The notes under the pieces were generated by a model that saw only the letters and a program-made list of their open reading frames with translations, was not told where the DNA came from and did not search any database. Shown piece by piece: positions 33,219 to 36,704 of a DNA stretch of 36,704 bases; the first letter of the stretch is position 1; each line of letters opens with the position of its first letter. The translations under genes were made by a program, and so were the position numbers. This DNA comes from Paludibacteraceae bacterium. Lineage in GTDB: Bacteria; Bacteroidota; Bacteroidia; Bacteroidales; Paludibacteraceae. The stretch lies in assembly GCA_016283095.1 (NCBI GenBank), contig JAEEMG010000074.1, positions 1 through 36,704 on the forward strand. Direction: 5' to 3'.

Positions 33219-34956
33219 GGTATTTTTTTATTTTATCCTCTATCGCCTTACGTTGTGCCAATTTTGGAATCTTGCACTCCAATGCTTTTTGCCACTCGTC
33301 GCAAGCCGATTTTATATCGTTTCTTCTAAGATATAAATCTCCTGCTATATCATGAGCTTCAAAAAACATAGGATTAAACGCAACAAACGAATCGGGAATA
33401 ACTATTTGGACAGTAGTACAGAACGGATCTGCTATACTGTTGTCAACACACGAGCTAACGTCCGAAGGAACATATGGATCTTTTCCATCTCTAAAAAAGA
33501 CATATCTTCCATAATATCTCACAAAATCACTACTTCTTCTTAAAGAATCTGCCACCGCAAAATTTTGACTTGCTATTTTGTAATTAGACACATGTCCGTG
33601 ATCATTAGACACACGTCCGTGCATCTCTACAGCAACATTTAGAATATCCTGTAGATTAAATTTTACATACGGATAAAAATATTTTGGTTGCGTGCAGACG
33701 TAGATGTTCAATTTTTCTGGTTCAAAGACAACGGAATGGTGCGCAATCAACTGGTTGATAGCCATCTCATTGCCCAAACCTATATTCTCACCACCTTTGC
33801 CGTATGGATTCAGCAGCACAGCCATCGCGTCTTCTGCATCAAACTTTTCTTTTTTCCCTAGTAGTTCTGCAAGCAGTTCAATGCGATATTTAGTATCTGT
33901 CTGGTTGATATTCATCAAATTACGTTCATTTTGCATAAACTTTTCACTCTGGAAATGGTTTGTGCAAAGCAACATATCTTTGTCGGACGAGCGATATAGC
34001 TCGATCTCTTCAGGAGATTTCTCAATGGTAGCCATATCATTGTCGTAAGCAGACGCGATCACGATATTCTCCGCCACAAAAGTCTTCATCTTCTTTGCCT
34101 CCGCATACGCCTCATCAATACTCTTGCAATGAATCAATATGTGGCGCACAAGCATCGAGATCGGCATTGCCACAGATTTCGGAATATCAAGTTTGGATGC
34201 ATTGATACATACAGCCAAACCTTTCTCGTTCATTCCCGACAACACGCCAAGCATACCTCCCCACGAAACAGAAACAAACGCATATCCTGAATCAGGTTTG
34301 CAGACAGAAAGCACCTTCGTCTTAGCAAACTCATCTCCACAATAGAAATCAAAATTACGTCCGAAAAGCAATGTCGAATCTTTCGTTTTCTCCCCATTCA
34401 GCACGAACGAGCTGCACCCGACGAGCATATAATCCTGCATGGCATGTCCGATATCATGGGCTGCGTGAAGATTCAGCTGAAGTTCATAAGGCTCAGCCAA
34501 CTCATCGAAATCATTAGTGTCGGCAAGACTCAATCCATACAACTCACGGCACTGCTCATCAGTCAGATACTCCTGAATTCCACTATTGTAGAATCTCACG
34601 AATCGACATAAAAACTTACGATACCACTCGCCTCTCACCGTCTCCTCCATTCTTCTCAGAAGAGCCCTTTTCTGATACGACATCAGATCAGGCAGCAATG
34701 CTCCATAAGCATACCCTCTCGTCTCTGGATTTCCCTCTGTGTAGCAGACGTAGAGATCATCACCTATTTTTTTTGCCCAGTTGTTTCCAAGCGTACGTAT
34801 GGAATCATTTTTCTGGACTACAGAGTCAGTCAAAGCAATTTTTCCTATCTGCGGTGTAGGGACCACATGAAAGGACGTATATACAAACAAGCATAGCAAT
34901 GCCAACAAAGGCACTGCCACACAAATGATTAATATATACGCAATTGCTTTCTTCAT
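33214..34956 (-). CDS. C45-type Ntn hydrolase / acyltransferase, membrane anchored
   Basis: The 580-residue protein has an N-terminal signal anchor (about residues 6-30). A helical region (65-175) precedes the Ntn core beginning at Cys181 in MLVGCSSFVLNG, the expected autoprocessing nucleophile of acyl-CoA:6-aminopenicillanate acyltransferase-like (C45) and acid ceramidase/NAAA relatives. NFDFY, SVSWGGMLGVLSGMNEKGL (245-265) and a late GKGGENIGLGN follow. It should cleave or transfer an amide-linked acyl group outside the cytoplasm. Residues about 443-458 are encoded by a palindromic repeat, giving duplicated HGRVSND/HGHVSNY peptides, and the stop codon comes from another copy. It begins 3 bases after hisF, but no histidine role is evident. 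Confidence 0.8.
   Translation of the reverse strand: MKKAIAYILIICVAVPLLALLCLFVYTSFHVVPTPQIGKIALTDSVVQKNDSIRTLGNNWAKKIGDDLYVCYTEGNPETRGYAYGALLPDLMSYQKRALLRRMEETVRGEWYRKFLCRFVRFYNSGIQEYLTDEQCRELYGLSLADTNDFDELAEPYELQLNLHAAHDIGHAMQDYMLVGCSSFVLNGEKTKDSTLLFGRNFDFYCGDEFAKTKVLSVCKPDSGYAFVSVSWGGMLGVLSGMNEKGLAVCINASKLDIPKSVAMPISMLVRHILIHCKSIDEAYAEAKKMKTFVAENIVIASAYDNDMATIEKSPEEIELYRSSDKDMLLCTNHFQSEKFMQNERNLMNINQTDTKYRIELLAELLGKKEKFDAEDAMAVLLNPYGKGGENIGLGNEMAINQLIAHHSVVFEPEKLNIYVCTQPKYFYPYVKFNLQDILNVAVEMHGRVSNDHGHVSNYKIASQNFAVADSLRRSSDFVRYYGRYVFFRDGKDPYVPSDVSSCVDNSIADPFCTTVQIVIPDSFVAFNPMFFEAHDIAGDLYLRRNDIKSACDEWQKALECKIPKLAQRKAIEDKIKKYR
33583..33630. repeat. Palindromic element in frame inside the C45 gene
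   Basis: On the minus strand, GTAGAGATGCACGGACGTGT, then GTCTAATGAT and CACGGACATGTGTCTAAT, share a GTAGAGAYGCACGGACGTGT core with the copy at 33191-33218. The unit CACGGACGTGTGTCTAATGA is repeated once as CACGGACATGTGTCTAATTA. The reading frame stays open. Confidence 0.65.
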
Positions 34957-34959
34957 AGG

Positions 34960-35721
34960 CTAAACGATTCGCATCGGAATACCTTCACCTTTCAAATAAT
35001 TCTTCAAATCCGGAATGGCGATCTCATGGAAATGGAAGATCGACGCTGCCAATGCGGCATCAGCTTTACCCTCAGTGAAGACATCCTTGAAATGCTCCAT
35101 CTTGCCTGCTCCACCCGAAGCGATAACAGGAATAGACAAACTTTCCGACAATACACGCAAAGCATCGTTGGCAAAACCTTGCTTCACTCCGTCATGGTTC
35201 ATACTTGTGAACAGGATCTCTCCAGCGCCTCTCTCCTGAGCCTCCTTAGCCCAAGCGAAAAGTTTCTTGTCTGTAGCGACGCGACCTCCGTTAAGATAGC
35301 ATGTCCACTCTCCACTCTCGTCAAGTTTGGCATCTATAGCCACAGTACATACCTGGCTTCCGAATCCTTTCGCCACCTCACTTATAAGGTCGGGATTCTT
35401 GATCGCTGCGGAGTTGATGGAAACCTTGTCGGCGCCGGCACAAAGCAACGCGTCGACATCACCAATCTCATGGATTCCTCCACCCACAGTAAATGGGATA
35501 CTGATGTTCTCAGCGATACGTCTGACCAGATCCTTGAATGTTTTTCTTCCCTCGTGCGACGCAGTGATATCCAAGAAAACAAGTTCATCCGCACCAAGAC
35601 GGCTGTATTCAGCCCCAAGTTCCACAGGGTCGCCCACCGAACGAATATTAACGAAGTTTACACCCTTCACAGTCTGACCATCCTTGATGTCGAGACATGG
35701 AATAATTCTTTTTGCTAACAT
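34960..35721 (-). CDS. hisF: Imidazole glycerol phosphate synthase, cyclase subunit
   Basis: The 253-residue (beta-alpha)8 barrel closes the imidazole ring of IGP and releases AICAR. The catalytic Asp11 ([10 protein letters not shown]) and Asp130 (VAIDAKL) are present, as are the phosphate loops VGGGI and [11 protein letters not shown]. The [13 protein letters not shown] loop is the form usual in Bacteroidota. It follows hisH by 13 bases and precedes the C45 gene by 3. hisA, usually between hisH and hisF in this phylum, is absent here. Confidence 0.95.
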   Translation of the reverse strand: MLAKRIIPCLDIKDGQTVKGVNFVNIRSVGDPVELGAEYSRLGADELVFLDITASHEGRKTFKDLVRRIAENISIPFTVGGGIHEIGDVDALLCAGADKVSINSAAIKNPDLISEVAKGFGSQVCTVAIDAKLDESGEWTCYLNGGRVATDKKLFAWAKEAQERGAGEILFTSMNHDGVKQGFANDALRVLSESLSIPVIASGGAGKMEHFKDVFTEGKADAALAASIFHFHEIAIPDLKNYLKGEGIPMRIV

Positions 35722-35734
35722 TACCCTGCAGATT

Positions 35735-36331
35735 TTATAGTTCCAAGAAATTTTTCAATAGTTGTTCTCCCACTTTGCCACTCTTTTCCGGATGGAACTG
35801 CACAGCATAGAAATTATCCTTGTGCAAAGCGGCAGAATACTGGTTGATATAATCAGTAGTCGCGATTGTATCCTTACCTACCGTAGCATGATAGCTGTGT
35901 ACGTAATAGAAATAAGGATCATTGATAAGGTTTTTGAAAAGAGGCGACGACGGATCGGCAGTCACAGTGTTCCAACCCATGTGAGGCACCTTGATGATGC
36001 TTTCGTTTGGCACGAATTTTTTCACCACCTCATCAAAAATGCCAAGGCACTCCACATTACCACCTTCCTCGCTACTCTTGCAAAGAAGCTGCATGCCGAT
36101 ACAGATACCCAAAGTAGGCTGAGTAAGATTCTTAATAACATTGTCAAGGCCATGCTCACGAAGATAGTTCATCGTTGTTTCAGCCTCACCCACACCAGGG
36201 AAAATCACTTTGTCGGCCGACTTGATGACATCAGCGTCGCCAGAAATTGTAGCCTCTACGCCAAGACGTCGAAGCGCATAATCCACAGAAAATATGTTTC
36301 CTGCGTTGTACTTTATTATAACTACTTTCAT
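35735..36331 (-). CDS. hisH: Imidazole glycerol phosphate synthase, glutaminase subunit
   Basis: The 198-residue class I glutaminase feeds ammonia to HisF. The triad is Cys77 (GICIGMQLL), His180 and Glu182 (AVQFHPEKS). The oxyanion PGVG loop ([11 protein letters not shown]) and HMGWN are also present. It is first in the hisH-hisF-C45 run, with a consensus -7 box 20 bases before the ATG. Confidence 0.95.
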   Translation of the reverse strand: MKVVIIKYNAGNIFSVDYALRRLGVEATISGDADVIKSADKVIFPGVGEAETTMNYLREHGLDNVIKNLTQPTLGICIGMQLLCKSSEEGGNVECLGIFDEVVKKFVPNESIIKVPHMGWNTVTADPSSPLFKNLINDPYFYYVHSYHATVGKDTIATTDYINQYSAALHKDNFYAVQFHPEKSGKVGEQLLKNFLEL

Positions 36332-36350
36332 ATAAATCGAAATATAGTCG

Positions 36351-36358
36351 CAAATATA
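36351..36358 (-). promoter_or_regulatory. -7 box of hisH promoter
   Basis: The minus strand reads TATATTTG, with TTTC about 20 bases upstream as a near -33 element. The leader would be very short (about 13 nt), which leaves no room for a his attenuator. Confidence 0.6.
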
Positions 36359-36397
36359 CTAATTTCAATTATAAATGCGAAATCAGAAATATGAAAT

Positions 36398-36424
36398 GTA
36401 GAGACGCCGTAAAATGACGTCTCC
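36398..36424. repeat. GTAGAGACG-type palindrome, copy 1 upstream of hisH
   Basis: GTAGAGACG at 36398-36406 and CGTCTCC at 36418-36424 pair as GAGACG...CGTCTC. Imperfect copy of the family. Confidence 0.55.
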
Positions 36425-36469
36425 AGAGATAGCATTGCAAATTAAATAAATATGATATTATAAACACAC

Positions 36470-36497
36470 AAGAGACGCCGCAATGCGACGTCTCTAC
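36470..36497. repeat. GTAGAGACG-type palindrome, copy 2 upstream of hisH
   Basis: AAGAGACGCCGC (36470-36481)/GCGACGTCTCTAC (36485-36497) form a stem with a C-A mismatch. It lies 45 bases from copy 1, between the hisH promoter and the tRNA scar. Confidence 0.65.
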
Positions 36498-36504
36498 AAA
36501 AACA

Positions 36505-36537
36505 AAAAAGAGAAACCGAATATCAGTTTCTCTTTTT
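36505..36537 (-). terminator. Former tRNA terminator
   Basis: AAAAAGAGAAAC (36505-36516)/GTTTCTCTTTTT (36526-36537) is a perfect 12-bp stem, same type as the terminator behind tRNA-Gly at 21686. It directly follows the tRNA 3' fragment on the minus strand. Confidence 0.8.
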
Positions 36538-36538
36538 G

Positions 36539-36563
36539 CGGTGAGGACGAGATTCGAACTCGT
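36539..36563 (-). tRNA. 3' fragment of a tRNA gene (probably tRNA-Ser), attachment-site scar
   Basis: The minus strand contains a complete T arm ACGAG-TTCGAAT-CTCGT (36547-36563), then acceptor half CCTCACC (36540-36546) and discriminator G. No matching 5' half (GGTGAGG) occurs up to the window end, so the gene is only a fragment. The 3' end with a terminator is the usual product of integration into a tRNA gene. A GGTGAGG acceptor with G discriminator fits tRNA-Ser. The remaining 140 bases to the window edge hold no recognisable gene. Confidence 0.7.
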
Positions 36564-36704
36564 GGCATTCAAATCCCAATTCCTTAACCTTAAAGCATTG
36601 ACTTTCAGCTTTATAATTTTATCAATATACCTATCTTTGTCGCAATTCTGTCGCAAAATCTTGCTTGAAAAATGCGATTAATCAAACTCTTGTCCGGATA
36701 GTGA

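Noticed and set aside
35026-35718. 230-codon open frame on the plus strand opposite hisF
   Set aside because: Antisense shadow of a complete, conserved hisF; no family resemblance.
36369-36656. 95-codon minus-strand frame over the tRNA fragment and palindromes
   Set aside because: It runs through a tRNA T arm, a terminator and a repeat; no protein character.

Overview
The window reads as the chromosome of a member of the order Bacteroidales (phylum Bacteroidota), Bacteroides/Prevotella-like. The evidence is the recurring -7 box TAnnTTTG with an upstream TTTG about 20 bases away, weak ribosome binding sites, lipoprotein signals followed by acidic residues (Cys-Ser-Asp-Asp-Glu), and typical families of the phylum (DUF1573, DUF4369-thioredoxin lipoproteins, a DUF6261-like protein, YfhO, a giant CoA-dehydratase activase). 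No database search was possible, so the genus is not claimed.

Layout, left to right. 1-3110 (minus): rlmD cut by the window edge, an outer-membrane barrel protein with a His-rich linker, and a periplasmic TonB-C protein; an orphan promoter and terminator at 1434-1576 suggest a small RNA. 3255-7592 (plus): branched-chain amino acid genes ilvD-ilvB-ilvN. 7593-9420: an accessory stretch with structured repeats, a nested-hairpin RNA whose terminator abuts the start codon of a small HTH regulator, a tandem operator-like repeat, a lipoprotein and a decayed gene. 9421-11370: a class I amidotransferase and a toxin-antitoxin-like pair. 11449-15687 (minus): the activase. 16027-16798: a DUF6261-like gene whose start lies inside an 18-bp inverted repeat. 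16780-20300 (minus): an envelope redox cluster (two DUF1573 proteins, a TlpA-like lipoprotein, a CcdA/ArsG-like membrane protein, a tiny lipoprotein). 20475-21518 (minus): ilvC, which completes the ilv set. 21720-21887 (minus): tRNA-Tyr and tRNA-Gly.

22070-27664 (minus): a YolD-like protein with a Y-family polymerase, then a tight run of an Fe-S flavoprotein, a Cys-rich miniprotein, a HAD phosphatase, two small winged-helix proteins, a flavin reductase and an MFS transporter. Two 59-codon genes in it are easy to miss. 27740-33101 (minus): a PaaK-like ligase, a Wzx-type flippase and a YfhO membrane protein, probably for a surface glycan or lipid. 33214-36331 (minus): hisH-hisF followed by a C45-type Ntn hydrolase. 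The right end holds a tRNA 3' fragment with its terminator, the expected scar of an element integrated just outside the window.

A dispersed palindrome family (GTAGAGACG...CGTCTCTAC) marks many gene borders; one copy lies in frame inside the C45 gene and another supplies its stop codon. The least explained parts are the 7809-8256 region (structured leader, HTH gene, tandem operator, lipoprotein promoter), the inverted repeat at the DUF6261-like gene, the orphan RNA at 1470-1576 and the in-frame palindrome.
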